Shown piece after piece: positions 1 to 9,486 of a stretch of 64,000 nucleotides of DNA (positions within the stretch are counted from its first letter, which is position 1; each line of letters starts with the position of its first letter). Made by a program: the position numbers and the translations under genes. The DNA comes from Lactiplantibacillus fabifermentans DSM 21115 (lineage in GTDB: Bacteria > Bacillota > Bacilli > Lactobacillales > Lactobacillaceae). The stretch lies in contig NZ_AYGX02000070.1 of assembly GCF_000498955.2 (NCBI RefSeq), forward strand, positions 30,590-94,589, given 5' to 3'. The notes below the pieces were generated by a model. The model ran no database searches and had not been told where the DNA came from. It saw only the letters and a program-made list of their open reading frames with translations.

Positions 1-1248
1 GCTTTTTTCACGCTTGATGGTCCCCACTGACAAGTGTTTCTTAGCCAGTTGGGTCGTTGCCACCACTTGGCTCAGTCCCGTTACTTTGGGGACGGTCGTG
101 GATTGTGGTCGACTGAGTTCCCAGCCAACCGCAATTGCGATTAAGAACAAGACAACAATCGCCCCAATGATAATCAGTCGCCGCCGCAGCGGATGGCGCT
201 TGGACCACGACCGCGTTGGTAATGGTTCCGGGTCCGGCGCACTCGTTGGTGCCGTTGTTGGTTGCGTGGCAGTGCTCGTCGCTGGTGCCGGTTGTGACTT
301 GGGCATCGCTTGAGTTTTTTCTAAATCACGGTGAGCGTCAATGGCGGCGGCAATTTCCGCACTCGGCATGATTTTCGTTTCGTCATTGCCGAGGTCGTCG
401 GGGACGAACCGTTTTTCACCGACGCGGGTACTCGACAATGTCGTCAACAAATCATTGGCCATATCCTCAACCGTTGCATAACGGTCGCGCGGATCTTTAG
501 CCGTTGCTTGTAAGACGACGTTTTCTAACGCTTGTGGAATGGCACTGTCAAAGTCGCGGACCGACGGAATTTCATTTTGGAAATGTTTTAACGCAATCGA
601 AACCGCCGTTTCACCTTTGAAAGGTACGGAGCCCGTCAACATTTCGTACAATATGATTCCTAACGAATAAATATCCGACTGCTTGGTCGCCATACTGCCG
701 CGCGCTTGTTCCGGCGACAAGTAATGGACCGAACCCAAGATAGTATTCGTCTGGGTCATCGAGTGTTCGGATAAGGCCACCGCAATCCCAAAGTCCGTAA
801 TTTTAGCATTGCCTTGTTCATCTATTAAAATATTTTGCGGTTTTAAGTCCCGATGAATGATGTTATGCGCATGCGCCGTTGCCACGGCACTTAATATTTG
901 TTCCATGATGTCAATCACTTGTTGGAGCGGCAACGGGAAGTTCTTCTTAATGTAGTTCTTTAAGTCCATCCCTTTGACGTATTCCATCACCAAGTATTGC
1001 ATCCCGTTTTCTTCACCGACATCGTACAAACTAACGATGTGCGGGTGCACTAATTCGGTTGTGGCTAAAGCCTCACGTTGAAATCGTTTGATGGTTTTAG
1101 GATCATCGCGCAAATCCAATCGCAATAATTTGACCGCAACATCGCGATCCAATATTAAGTCATGCGCCAAGTAAACATTGGCCATCCCACCTTCACCTAA
1201 GGACCGGACGATCCGATACCGTCCGCTAAGTGTGTAGTTGGGTGTCAT
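1..1248 (-). CDS. prkC: Ser/Thr protein kinase PrkC (3' end beyond window)
   Basis: Membrane-anchored eukaryotic-type Ser/Thr kinase that senses muropeptides or cell-wall state through outside PASTA domains. The visible 416 codons show a kinase domain (about residues 8-270) with glycine loop GEGGMA at 19-24, lysine K40, the catalytic HRDLKPQN at 132-139 and DFG at 152-154. A Thr/Pro-rich linker follows, then a basic stop-transfer stretch, one TM helix (about 358-376), and the start of a PASTA repeat (VPKVTGL). The ATG lies in an ATGA overlap with the stop of the phosphatase gene, so kinase and phosphatase are translationally coupled. The C-terminus with the remaining PASTA repeats lies left of position 1. 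Confidence 0.96.
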   Translation of the reverse strand, partial: MTPNYTLSGRYRIVRSLGEGGMANVYLAHDLILDRDVAVKLLRLDLRDDPKTIKRFQREALATTELVHPHIVSLYDVGEENGMQYLVMEYVKGMDLKNYIKKNFPLPLQQVIDIMEQILSAVATAHAHNIIHRDLKPQNILIDEQGNAKITDFGIAVALSEHSMTQTNTILGSVHYLSPEQARGSMATKQSDIYSLGIILYEMLTGSVPFKGETAVSIALKHFQNEIPSVRDFDSAIPQALENVVLQATAKDPRDRYATVEDMANDLLTTLSSTRVGEKRFVPDDLGNDETKIMPSAEIAAAIDAHRDLEKTQAMPKSQPAPATSTATQPTTAPTSAPDPEPLPTRSWSKRHPLRRRLIIIGAIVVLFLIAIAVGWELSRPQSTTVPKVTGLSQVVATTQLAKKHLSVGTIKREKS

Positions 1249-1994
1249 TTACTGGCCACCTCGCCATCAACGGCGACAATTAAGGCCGTGATATTATCGA
1301 AACCACCCGCCGCATTGGCAAGCTTAATTAACTGTTCACATTTTTGCGTCGCCGTTAAATCATCGGCTTGCAAAACTTGGGACAATTGTTCATCCGTGAC
1401 CATATTCGTCAAACCATCGGAACACAATAATAATTGGTCGCCCGGTTGCATGTGATACAAGTTCGTATCAATATCCGCATCCGGTGAGATACCTAAAGTC
1501 CGGGTGATAATATTTTTTTGCGGGTGTTGCCGTGCTTGTTCCGTAGAAATTTCGCCGCGCTTAACTAACTCGTTGACTAACGAATGGTCCTCGGTCAACT
1601 GTTGCAACTGGCCGTCGCGGAATAAATAGCCGCGACTGTCACCAATATTAGCCATCAAAAATTCGTCATTAAACATTAAGGCCGCGACCATCGTCGTTCC
1701 CATCCCGTTTAAATCCGAAAATTCACGCGCTTTATCAATAATATGTTGATTTTCATCTTGAACTTCGGCAGCTAACCATTTCACCGCGTCGGTTGGTTCA
1801 CTAAACGTCGTGTTTTCAAAGCGATATCCCATGTGAGAGACTGCCATTTCCGACGCCACGTCGCCACCTTGATGGCCACCGATACCGTCAGCGACAATGG
1901 CAAAGTTAATGCCCGCCGCATTTTTAAAGACGCCGACATAGTCCTCATTTTCTTTGCGTTGTTGGCCAATATCCGACCGATATGCAAAATCCAC
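1245..1994 (-). CDS. stp: PP2C-family protein phosphatase (Stp/PrpC)
   Basis: Cytosolic Mg/Mn-dependent Ser/Thr phosphatase that reverses PrkC phosphorylation. All PPM signatures are present: VADGIGGH near residue 34, GDSRGYLF, the ITRTLGI segment, LCSDGLTNM and GGFDNIT at the end. At 249 aa it has the normal length of bacterial Stp. The start is GTG at 1994, with GGAG about 9 nt upstream. Its stop codon overlaps the prkC start by 4 bp, and it follows rsmB by 17 bp, so it belongs to the long operon from gmk to prkC. Confidence 0.96.
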   Translation of the reverse strand: MDFAYRSDIGQQRKENEDYVGVFKNAAGINFAIVADGIGGHQGGDVASEMAVSHMGYRFENTTFSEPTDAVKWLAAEVQDENQHIIDKAREFSDLNGMGTTMVAALMFNDEFLMANIGDSRGYLFRDGQLQQLTEDHSLVNELVKRGEISTEQARQHPQKNIITRTLGISPDADIDTNLYHMQPGDQLLLCSDGLTNMVTDEQLSQVLQADDLTATQKCEQLIKLANAAGGFDNITALIVAVDGEVASK

Positions 1995-2011
1995 CGTTCA
2001 CCACTCCACTG

Positions 2012-3355
2012 TTATTTTTTTCGTAAACAAGCAATGAAAAAGCCATCTGATAAGTAATCATCCGGATAGATCGATAAGGTGTCGGTCGTACGGTCGGCTT
2101 TTAAATTTTGTTTAGTTGCCGTTTTAATCAATTCAAACTCAGGATGGGCCGCTAAGAATTGATCGACGACGTCCTGGTTTTCTTGTTGCAAAATCGTACA
2201 AGTGCTATACGTCATGATACCACCTTTTTTCAAGGTTGGGGCAGTGGCCGTTAAAATCGCCAACTGAATCCGTTGTAAATTCTCGCTATCAGATAGTTGC
2301 TTTTCATAACGAATTTCTGGTTTGCGGCGAATCAAACCTAATCCAGAACACGGGGCATCGACTAAAATGCGGTCAAAATGCTGATCACCAAATTCTTCGC
2401 CAACTTTTCTAGCATCCAATTCAGTCGCCGCGACCCGGTCAGCCACATGCATCCGGGCTGCATTTTGCCCGATTAAACGGACTTTATTAGCATGAATATC
2501 TAATGCCACAACTTCGCCACCATCATCGGCATCTAGCATCGCCGCAATCTGCGTTGTTTTGCCCCCCGGTGCCGCACACGCATCGAGCACTTGGTCACCT
2601 TGTTGCGGATCCATGGCAGCCACGGCCAGTTGGGCACTTTCGTCTTGAATAGTGAACATCCCGTACTTCATCGCTTCAGTCGTCACCGCTTGGCCTTCAG
2701 TAACCACTAACCCTAATGGTGAAATTTCACTTGGTTCAACCGTTAAGCCTTCATTAGTCAACGCGGACGTCACATCAGCTAAGTCGGAAACCGCCGTATT
2801 GACCCGTAAGGATTGCTTGGCGGGTTGGTTCAATGAGGCAATGATACTTTGCATCTTTGCATCGCCCACTTGGTCCCGTAACGTTTGAATAAGCCAAACT
2901 GGAATACTGAACATCACACTTAAGCGTTCATCAGCATCTTCAATCGCGTCAAAACTTGGCAACCCACTACGGTCCATTTGATGCAAGACGCCAGTTACAA
3001 AACGCCGAATGCCGGGGTGTCCTTTGACTTTGGCAATTTCAATCGTTTCATTAAAAACGGCCCGTTGGGGAATTTTATCCAAAAATTGCCACTGATAAAC
3101 CGCACTTAATAACAGTTCGTGCACCCATGGATCTAACTGATGAGGATGGCGCACAAATGGTTTGAGCCAATATTCCAAGGTCAACCGATGTTGAATGACC
3201 CCATAGACCATATTCGTTAATAAGTTAATGTCACGGCGGTCCATCGAATGTTGGTTAATAATTTGATTCAATTGTAAATTAGAATAAGCGCCATCTTTAA
3301 TTTTCGCTAACGCGGCGACCGCTAACCAGCGGGGGGTGTTGTCTACTGAACTCAT
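2012..3355 (-). CDS. rsmB: 16S rRNA m5C967 methyltransferase RsmB
   Basis: SAM-dependent cytosine-C5 methyltransferase of 16S rRNA. The N-terminal about 140 residues are the NusB-like RNA-binding domain. The C-terminal Rossmann domain shows the SAM loop DACAAPGGKTTQ, the motif IV cysteine in DAPCSGLGLIRRKPEI and the motif VI cysteine in YSTCTI, which are the two cysteines of the RsmB mechanism. It has the usual length at 447 aa. Its ATG overlaps the fmt stop by 4 bp (ATGA), so the two are coupled. Confidence 0.96.
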   Translation of the reverse strand: MSSVDNTPRWLAVAALAKIKDGAYSNLQLNQIINQHSMDRRDINLLTNMVYGVIQHRLTLEYWLKPFVRHPHQLDPWVHELLLSAVYQWQFLDKIPQRAVFNETIEIAKVKGHPGIRRFVTGVLHQMDRSGLPSFDAIEDADERLSVMFSIPVWLIQTLRDQVGDAKMQSIIASLNQPAKQSLRVNTAVSDLADVTSALTNEGLTVEPSEISPLGLVVTEGQAVTTEAMKYGMFTIQDESAQLAVAAMDPQQGDQVLDACAAPGGKTTQIAAMLDADDGGEVVALDIHANKVRLIGQNAARMHVADRVAATELDARKVGEEFGDQHFDRILVDAPCSGLGLIRRKPEIRYEKQLSDSENLQRIQLAILTATAPTLKKGGIMTYSTCTILQQENQDVVDQFLAAHPEFELIKTATKQNLKADRTTDTLSIYPDDYLSDGFFIACLRKK

Positions 3356-4302
3356 TTCGTAATTACCTGCTCTCCGGTCGCAAATTTATCAGCAGCCCCA
3401 TTTAAATAGTCGGTAATCGTCATTTTCGGTTTACCGGCGGGTTGTAAAGTTTTAACAGCTAAGGCGGTCCCATTTGCAGCGGCAATCACTAATTCGTGTT
3501 TCGCTTTGCGAACCACTTGTCCGGCAGCTTGACTGACTGTTTCCGTCAATGGCGTTACTTCCCAGAACTTGGTCCGTTTGCCGTCCATCATGGCGTAGGC
3601 AATCGGCGCTGGCCGCATACCGCGAACTTGGTTATCGATCTGTTCAGCGGTCTTGTTGAAGAAATCCAAGACTTCTTGTTCCGGTTGGATATTTGGTGCA
3701 AAGGTCACTTCATCTTCCGGTTGTGGCGTCGCGGTAATTTCGCCCGCAATTAATTTAGGCAAGGTTGCTAAGAGTAAATCGCGACCAACCACGCTCAACT
3801 TGTCAAACATGGTCCCAGTATCATCATCTTTTTCAATCGGGATTGCTTGTTGCGCCAACATATCCCCGGCGTCCATCTTCTTGACCATATAAATAATGGT
3901 AATCCCAGTTTCTTTTTCACCGTTAATGATGGAATATTGGACTGGTGCCCCGCCACGATATTTAGGCAATAGCGAGCCATGCACGTTCACGGCTGCCAAC
4001 TTAGCGGCTTTGAGTAACTTCGTTGGTAAAAATTGACCGAAGGCGGCCGTCACGATCAAATCCGGTTGTAAGTCGATGATGCGTTGCATTTCGGCACTGC
4101 CACCGATTTTTTCTGGTTGTAACACCTCAATACCATGTTCGACTGCAACTTGTTTGACGGGAGAAGCCGTCAAAACGTGCTTACGACCCACACGGCGGTC
4201 GGGCTGGGTCACGACGGCTAATACATCGTAACCGGTATCGATTAAACTAGCTAAAATCGGCGCAGCAAATTGCGGCGTCCCCATAAAAACAATTGATGTC
4301 AT
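3352..4302 (-). CDS. fmt: Methionyl-tRNA formyltransferase
   Basis: Formylates Met-tRNAfMet with 10-formyl-THF at translation initiation. The N-terminal formyltransferase fold begins MGTPQFAAPIL. The conserved active-site segment NVHGSLLPKYRGGAPVQ carries the catalytic Asn and His, with the Asp further on in MDAGDM. The C-terminal domain (from about residue 205) is the tRNA-binding OB-like domain. At 316 aa it is full length. A GGAGGA site lies directly upstream of the ATG. It sits between priA and rsmB, a common Firmicutes order. Confidence 0.97.
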   Translation of the reverse strand: MTSIVFMGTPQFAAPILASLIDTGYDVLAVVTQPDRRVGRKHVLTASPVKQVAVEHGIEVLQPEKIGGSAEMQRIIDLQPDLIVTAAFGQFLPTKLLKAAKLAAVNVHGSLLPKYRGGAPVQYSIINGEKETGITIIYMVKKMDAGDMLAQQAIPIEKDDDTGTMFDKLSVVGRDLLLATLPKLIAGEITATPQPEDEVTFAPNIQPEQEVLDFFNKTAEQIDNQVRGMRPAPIAYAMMDGKRTKFWEVTPLTETVSQAAGQVVRKAKHELVIAAANGTALAVKTLQPAGKPKMTITDYLNGAADKFATGEQVITK

Positions 4303-4330
4303 CTAAAAAATTCCTCCTAACCCACTTGGT

Positions 4331-6748
4331 TTACATAAAGTGCAATGGTTCCACATCAATCCCAATTTGTAAGCCTTGGCGTTGCTGTGCTTGGGTTTCG
4401 TGTAATAACGTGGTTAACGTTTTTTCCAAGTTGGGTTCTCGTTTATATTTAATAACAATTTGATAATAATAGCGGCGATTGACGCGCGCGATTGGTTTAG
4501 GCGTCGGCCCGAGCAAAATCGTCTGCGGGTCCAAACGCGGCCGTAACCATTGTAACAGTTGGTACATGCGTTTGGCAGCGATTCCTTCGTCGAGATCACT
4601 GGCAGTTATTTGGACCGTAAAATAATACGGTGGATAACCACCTTGATGACGCATCGCCATTTCATACTTAAAAAAGCCTTCGTAGTCATGATGCTTGGCA
4701 AAGCGAATCGCGTAATGATCCGGGTTAAACGTTTGAATGTAAACGTGACCCGTCTTTTCCGCACGTCCGGCGCGACCACTAACTTGGGTCAGCAATTGAA
4801 AGGTGCGCTCACTAGCTCGAAAGTCCGGCAGTCCCAACGCCGTGTCGGCATTCAAAACCCCAACTAAGGTCACATTCGGAAAGTCCAGCCCTTTAGCAAT
4901 CATTTGCGTTCCAATCAAAATATCGGCTTCACCACTGCCAAATTTGGCCAATAATTTCGCATGGGCGCCCTTCTTACGGGTCGTATCATTATCCATGCGA
5001 ATAATGCGCGCGTCAGGCATTAAGTCTTGCAGCTCTTCTTCGACTTTTTCGGTTCCCGTTCCATAATACCGAATTTGGCGACTATGGCAATTCGGACAAG
5101 TCCGCGGAATCGGTTCTTCATGACCACAATAGTGACATTTCATCGTATGCGTATCCATATGCAATGTTAGCGAAATATCACAGTTGGGGCACTTCAACAC
5201 GAACCCACAATCGCGACACAAGACAAATGATGAATAACCACGGCGATTCAACATCAATACGCTTTGTTCATGCCGGTCCAACCGATCTTGTAAGGCAACT
5301 AACAGGGGGGCCGAAAAGTTACTTTCGGCGTGTTTTTGTAATTCGGTCTTCATATCAATAATCGAAACTTCCGGTAGCGGGCGGCGATTGACCCGGTCCG
5401 CTAACACGAGCCGTTCATAAACGCCCTTTTCAGCGCGGGCCCGCGTTTCTAATGACGGGGTCGCCGAACCTAAAACAACTGGGCAATCATGATACTGACT
5501 ACGCCACAAGGCTACTTGTCGCGCATGATAGCGCGGCGCATCGTCTTGTTTGTAACTACTTTCATGTTCTTCGTCCATAATAATCAAACCGATTTTATCT
5601 AACGGTGCAAAGACGGCTGAGCGGGCGCCAACGACGACTTGGGCTTCTTGCCGTTTGATGCGGCGCCACTCATCATATTTTTCACCATTGGACAAGCCAC
5701 TGTGTAAGACGGCAACTGCCTTCCCAAAGCGCCCTTTAACCCGCCGGACCATTTGCGGGGTCAATGAAATTTCAGGCACAAGCATCAAGGCGGTCTTACC
5801 TTGGGCTAACGCCGCCGCAATCGACTGCAAATAGACTTCGGTCTTGCCCGAACCAGTGACACCTTCTAATAAGAACGTCTTAGTTTCACTGCCATTGACC
5901 GCTTGGGTGATGCGATCCGTGGCGACTTGCTGTTCAGCATTCAATTTCAATGGCTTAGTGGCTTCGATGTCACTGGTCGCATACGGATCACGGTAAACTT
6001 CTAAGGCCACTTTTTGAAGCCAGCCTTTTTGCTCACCCGTGCGAATAACCGCTTCACTGACATCAAACTCATCGCAAAAGGCTTTTTGCGTCATCGTTTC
6101 ACCGTTTAAAGTCGCCAAGCCTTTCAATAGTGCCAACTGCTTTTTAGCACCACCACGCACTGTTTCGGTGGCAGAGGTAAGTTCGGCCGCCGTTAAAGTC
6201 GTCTTAACGCCTAATTGGGTCTTATGACGAGCCTGATTTTTTACTTGATAATAAACTTCAACTTCACCCGCGGCTTGTAACCGCAATAGCTCACTGACTT
6301 GTTGCGGGGTGGTCGCAACACTGTCAAAATCAACGCTAGCCGCCCCGTGAAAGAGTTGTTCAGCCACGGTCGGTGAGGTCGTGGCCGTACGCCGTAACTG
6401 CTTTTCATACTTGGCCCGCATCACAGCTGGCAACATCGTTTGGGCACATGTAATTTGAAACGAGAACGTACTGGCGGCCAGCCAAGCAGTCATCTTTAAG
6501 GCTTCCGTATTTAACACGGGGGCCAAATCAACGACCGCATCGATGGCTTTTAAGTCGCCATCAAAATTCGTCACATCACTTGTCTTTAAGACAAAGCCTT
6601 GCACGCGCCGCTTACCGCGACCAAACGGGACCACGACCCGCATTCCAGGGGTCACTTGCGATTGCCACGCTGTTGGAATTTGATAACTGTACGGGCGATT
6701 CGTTTGCATCGTCGGTACATCCACTAAAACTTGGGCAATTTGCGCCAC
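4331..6748 (-). CDS. priA: Primosomal replication restart helicase PriA
   Basis: 3'-5' superfamily 2 helicase that reloads the replisome at stalled forks. The N-terminal 3'BD domain is followed by a Walker A motif GVTGSGKTEVYLQ at about residue 290, the DEEH box, and the helicase motif SATPSLETRA. Next come eight cysteines in CxxC pairs (CRDCGF, CPNCD, CHYCGH, CPNCHS) that bind two zinc ions, and motif V/VI QVSGRAGRAEK. At 805 aa it is full length. The GTG start at 6748 is one base after the coaBC stop, so the two genes are almost certainly co-translated. Confidence 0.97.
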   Translation of the reverse strand: MAQIAQVLVDVPTMQTNRPYSYQIPTAWQSQVTPGMRVVVPFGRGKRRVQGFVLKTSDVTNFDGDLKAIDAVVDLAPVLNTEALKMTAWLAASTFSFQITCAQTMLPAVMRAKYEKQLRRTATTSPTVAEQLFHGAASVDFDSVATTPQQVSELLRLQAAGEVEVYYQVKNQARHKTQLGVKTTLTAAELTSATETVRGGAKKQLALLKGLATLNGETMTQKAFCDEFDVSEAVIRTGEQKGWLQKVALEVYRDPYATSDIEATKPLKLNAEQQVATDRITQAVNGSETKTFLLEGVTGSGKTEVYLQSIAAALAQGKTALMLVPEISLTPQMVRRVKGRFGKAVAVLHSGLSNGEKYDEWRRIKRQEAQVVVGARSAVFAPLDKIGLIIMDEEHESSYKQDDAPRYHARQVALWRSQYHDCPVVLGSATPSLETRARAEKGVYERLVLADRVNRRPLPEVSIIDMKTELQKHAESNFSAPLLVALQDRLDRHEQSVLMLNRRGYSSFVLCRDCGFVLKCPNCDISLTLHMDTHTMKCHYCGHEEPIPRTCPNCHSRQIRYYGTGTEKVEEELQDLMPDARIIRMDNDTTRKKGAHAKLLAKFGSGEADILIGTQMIAKGLDFPNVTLVGVLNADTALGLPDFRASERTFQLLTQVSGRAGRAEKTGHVYIQTFNPDHYAIRFAKHHDYEGFFKYEMAMRHQGGYPPYYFTVQITASDLDEGIAAKRMYQLLQWLRPRLDPQTILLGPTPKPIARVNRRYYYQIVIKYKREPNLEKTLTTLLHETQAQQRQGLQIGIDVEPLHFM

Positions 6749-6749
6749 G

Positions 6750-7970
6750 CTACTCTTCCTCTCTCGTTTGTAAGGCGGTCAACAAAATTTGTTCAGCCAC
6801 GGCCGCCTTTGATAATAAAGGCGTCGTTACTGGTTCATGCTCGGGGCGCAACATGGTGACTTGATTCGTATCACCATTAAAGCCGACGCCCGGCTTGGAA
6901 ACATCATTTGCAACAATCATATCGAGCTTTTTAGCCGCCAGCTTGCGATTGGCATTAGCTAACAACGCCTGCGTTTCCGCTGCAAAACCAATGACAAATT
7001 GATGCTGTTTGACTGTAGCCAGCGTTTTTAAGATATCGGCCGTTTCCGTCAAGTGTAACGTTAACGGTTCATGGTCAGCTTGCTTCTTAATTTTTTGCAT
7101 AGCAGTTGTCGCTGGTCGGTAGTCCGAAACTGCGGCGGCCATCACTAACATGTCCGTCGTTTTAAACTCAGCTTCGACTGCGGTTAATAAATCCTGGGCG
7201 GTCGTGACATCAATTCGCGTCACCCCCGCCGGTGTCGCTAACGCACTGGGCGCACTAATCAACGTGACCGTTGCCCCGAGATTACGAGCGGCTTCAGCAA
7301 TCGCATAGCCCATCTTGCCCGAGGAACGATTCGAGATATAGCGCACTGGATCAATCGGTTCACGCGTTCCACCAGCCGTCACTAAGACCCGCTCACCATG
7401 TAGTGGCAAGTCCGTTTGCTGCGCTAAAAATACCGTTGTCGCCCAGTTTAAAATTTCATCAGGTTCGGGCATCCGCCCTTTACCAGCGTAGCCTTCTGCT
7501 AACATCCCGGTGGCGGGGTCTAAAACCCGGACCCCATCCGCAGTTAGTTGCGCTAAATTGCGTTGCGTCGCCGGATTAGCAAACATGTGGGAATTCATCG
7601 CTGGGACCACTAACTTCGGCGCGGTCGTCGCTAAAATCGTCGTCGTGGCGACATCATCTGCGAGACCTTGGGCCATTTTGGCAATGAGGTTGGCCGTTGC
7701 TGGTACGACCAACATTAGCTCCGTCCAATCCGCCAATTCCACGTGAACCACGTGTTGCGGGTCGGTCATTGTAAATTCATCGGTCACAACCGGTTGTTGG
7801 GTCAACGTTTGAAACGTTAACGGCGTGACAAACTCAGTCGCATGAACGGTCATCACGACGCGTACCGTGGCCCCTTGTTTCATCAATAACCGAATCAACA
7901 TAGCCGCCTTATAACTGGCAATTCCACCACTAACCACTACCGTGACATGGCGGTGCTTCCAAATACTCAC
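6750..7970 (-). CDS. coaBC: Bifunctional phosphopantothenoylcysteine decarboxylase/synthetase CoaBC
   Basis: Catalyses two steps of CoA synthesis: CTP-dependent ligation of cysteine to phosphopantothenate (CoaB) and decarboxylation (CoaC). The N-terminal flavoprotein half starts VVVSGGIASYKA and has the FMN/substrate motif VPAMNSHM. The C-terminal CoaB half begins near residue 190 with VLVTAGGTREPIDPVR and the SSGKMGYAIAEA loop. It has fusion length at 406 aa. The GTG start at 7970 is preceded by an AAAGGGCG-like site. An isolated spacer of 131 bp with a possible terminator separates it from rpoZ. Confidence 0.95.
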   Translation of the reverse strand: MSIWKHRHVTVVVSGGIASYKAAMLIRLLMKQGATVRVVMTVHATEFVTPLTFQTLTQQPVVTDEFTMTDPQHVVHVELADWTELMLVVPATANLIAKMAQGLADDVATTTILATTAPKLVVPAMNSHMFANPATQRNLAQLTADGVRVLDPATGMLAEGYAGKGRMPEPDEILNWATTVFLAQQTDLPLHGERVLVTAGGTREPIDPVRYISNRSSGKMGYAIAEAARNLGATVTLISAPSALATPAGVTRIDVTTAQDLLTAVEAEFKTTDMLVMAAAVSDYRPATTAMQKIKKQADHEPLTLHLTETADILKTLATVKQHQFVIGFAAETQALLANANRKLAAKKLDMIVANDVSKPGVGFNGDTNQVTMLRPEHEPVTTPLLSKAAVAEQILLTALQTREEE

Positions 7971-8056
7971 ATTTTCACGCCCTTTACGTTTACATTAATG
8001 TTCTAATTGTATCAAGAATAATTGACAACGTGAAGCACGCGGTCTGCGACTATGGC

Positions 8057-8090
8057 AAAAAAAAAGTGCCAAGCCCGAGTGGCTCAACAC
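8057..8090 (-). terminator. Possible weak intrinsic terminator after rpoZ
   Basis: Read on the minus strand, a short imperfect hairpin (GTG..AGCC/GGCT..CAC arms, 8066-8090) is followed by nine T residues. It lies 12 bp after the rpoZ stop and could attenuate read-through into coaBC. The stem is short, so strength is uncertain. Confidence 0.4.
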
Positions 8091-8101
8091 AATTTAACGA
8101 A

Positions 8102-8314
8102 TTAGTCTTCGTCAGTTTCGTCAGGGTCGATCATCAAATCGCCAGCAGCAATTTCTTCTAACGCCCGACCAATCGTTTTAACTGATTTGTAGTCGCTAAG
8201 CATTGGTGCTGCGCCGGCATCTAATTCATGGGCGCGCTTGCTAGCTAACATAATCAATGAGTAACGTGAATTAACTTGTTTTAATAAATCATCAACTGAT
8301 GGATATAAGATCAA
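8102..8314 (-). CDS. rpoZ: RNA polymerase omega subunit
   Basis: Small accessory subunit that helps fold and hold beta' in RNA polymerase. The 70-aa product starts [11 protein letters not shown] and contains the typical [16 protein letters not shown] helix and the [11 protein letters not shown] motif, with an acidic tail. The TTG start at 8314 overlaps the gmk stop as TTGA, giving a coupled gmk-rpoZ pair as in most Firmicutes. Confidence 0.95.
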   Translation of the reverse strand: MILYPSVDDLLKQVNSRYSLIMLASKRAHELDAGAAPMLSDYKSVKTIGRALEEIAAGDLMIDPDETDED

Positions 8315-8931
8315 GATTCCGCATCTCCTAACATTTCTTCATACTCTGGCATCACCCGTTTAACGCTAAAACGTTCGCTACGAATAATCGCTTTGATCCG
8401 TTCAGCTGCTAACGGTACTTCATCATTGACAACGGCGTAATCATAGTTACGCATCATCTTGATTTCATCGACCGCTTTGGCCATTCGTTTATTAATAACA
8501 GCCATATCGTCGGTTCCGCGACCAATAATGCGGTGCTTTAATTCCATCAAGTCAGGCGGTGTCAAGAAGATAAAGACCCCATCGGGCATCTTTTCGCGCA
8601 CTTGCATCGCCCCGTTAACTTCGATTTCCAAGAAAACATCTTTGCCCGCGGCTAATGATTGCTTAATATATTTTAAGGGCGTTCCATAGTAGTTGTCAAC
8701 ATACTTAGCATATTCAAGCATACCGCCGCTCTTGATTTCCGCCTCAAATTCATCTTTGGTTACAAAATAGTAATCCTTCCCATTAACTTCACCCGGCCGC
8801 ATGGTCCGCGTGGTCATTGAGACTGAATATTGAAAATCGTTATCATCTGAGTCAAAGATTTCCTTGCGGACGGTACCCTTGCCGACGCCCGAAGGACCTG
8901 ATAAGACGATTAACATGCCTTGTTTCGCCAT
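8311..8931 (-). CDS. gmk: Guanylate kinase
   Basis: Phosphorylates GMP to GDP with ATP and sets GTP and (p)ppGpp precursor supply. The P-loop is [14 protein letters not shown] near residue 9. GMP-binding residues occur in [14 protein letters not shown] and the lid region in [15 protein letters not shown]. It has standard length at 206 aa. The ATG at 8931 has GGGGAA upstream. It is the first gene of the minus-strand run and is divergent from the plus-strand gene at 9132. Confidence 0.97.
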   Translation of the reverse strand: MAKQGMLIVLSGPSGVGKGTVRKEIFDSDDNDFQYSVSMTTRTMRPGEVNGKDYYFVTKDEFEAEIKSGGMLEYAKYVDNYYGTPLKYIKQSLAAGKDVFLEIEVNGAMQVREKMPDGVFIFLTPPDLMELKHRIIGRGTDDMAVINKRMAKAVDEIKMMRNYDYAVVNDEVPLAAERIKAIIRSERFSVKRVMPEYEEMLGDAES

Positions 8932-9070
8932 GATCGCAAATTCCCCTTATTAAATATGTTTTAACAATTATTCTGCACTTTTTACGCCTAGATTGCAAGT
9001 TTTATCGCAATGGTAGCGCGGATTTTCATACAATGCTCATTTTTTTCAACAAAGAATTCGAAAATATTGC

Positions 9071-9120
9071 TTGCATTTCAGAACGCCTGTTCGTATAATA
9101 TAAACACAAACAAATGTTCG
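9071..9120 (+). promoter_or_regulatory. Sigma-A promoter with two LexA-type operators
   Basis: A -35 TTGCAT (9071-9076) and a consensus -10 TATAAT (9094-9099) are 17 bp apart. AGAACGCCTGTTCG at 9080-9093 fills the spacer and contains a perfect GAAC-N4-GTTC dyad. CAAACAAATGTTCG at 9107-9120 is a second copy with one half-site mismatch, centred 27 bp further on. Both match the Gram-positive LexA (DinR) operator pattern CGAAC-N4-GTTCG. Repressor bound there would block RNA polymerase, so SOS control of the next gene is inferred. Confidence 0.72.
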
Positions 9121-9131
9121 AGGTGGCTATC

Positions 9132-9467
9132 ATGCAAAACAAGCAATCCAATTTAAAATATATTTCTCAAAGCTTACACGCATCGTACCGTCAATTTATG
9201 GATGACTTTACGGCTGAAGTGCAAGTTGTCGCACCGTTGTTGCCGCAGATGCCGGCCTTTCAAATCGATTTGTTTTTAAACCAAGCCCAGGCTAACCACT
9301 ACACCGTAACGTTGCAAATGCAACCGAGCCTGACAGAATCCCATCCGTATAATATTACGGGTTTCCTTAAGTTGTTACCGAGTGGGCAGTTGACCTTAGT
9401 CAATCGTTACCAACATGTCACCCACTTAATCGACCAAAATCATATTCGTTATATTAAACGTGTCTAA
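9132..9467 (+). CDS. YolD-like small protein, probably SOS-induced
   Basis: 111-aa soluble protein of uncertain function. An in-frame ATG at 9114 exists, but the ATG at 9132 is preceded by GAGGTGG at a normal distance, and 9114 lies inside the operator region, so 9132 is preferred. The pattern of an N-terminal helical part followed by alternating beta strands (VTLQMQP.., NITGFLKLLPSGQLTLV.., HIRYIKRV) resembles the YolD-like family, which is often encoded with Y-family polymerases and SOS-regulated. The family assignment is by eye only. The two LexA-type boxes in its promoter support the DNA-damage link. No polymerase gene is adjacent. Confidence 0.6.
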   Translation: MQNKQSNLKYISQSLHASYRQFMDDFTAEVQVVAPLLPQMPAFQIDLFLNQAQANHYTVTLQMQPSLTESHPYNITGFLKLLPSGQLTLVNRYQHVTHLIDQNHIRYIKRV

Positions 9468-9486
9468 CTTATAAAAATTGAATTCT

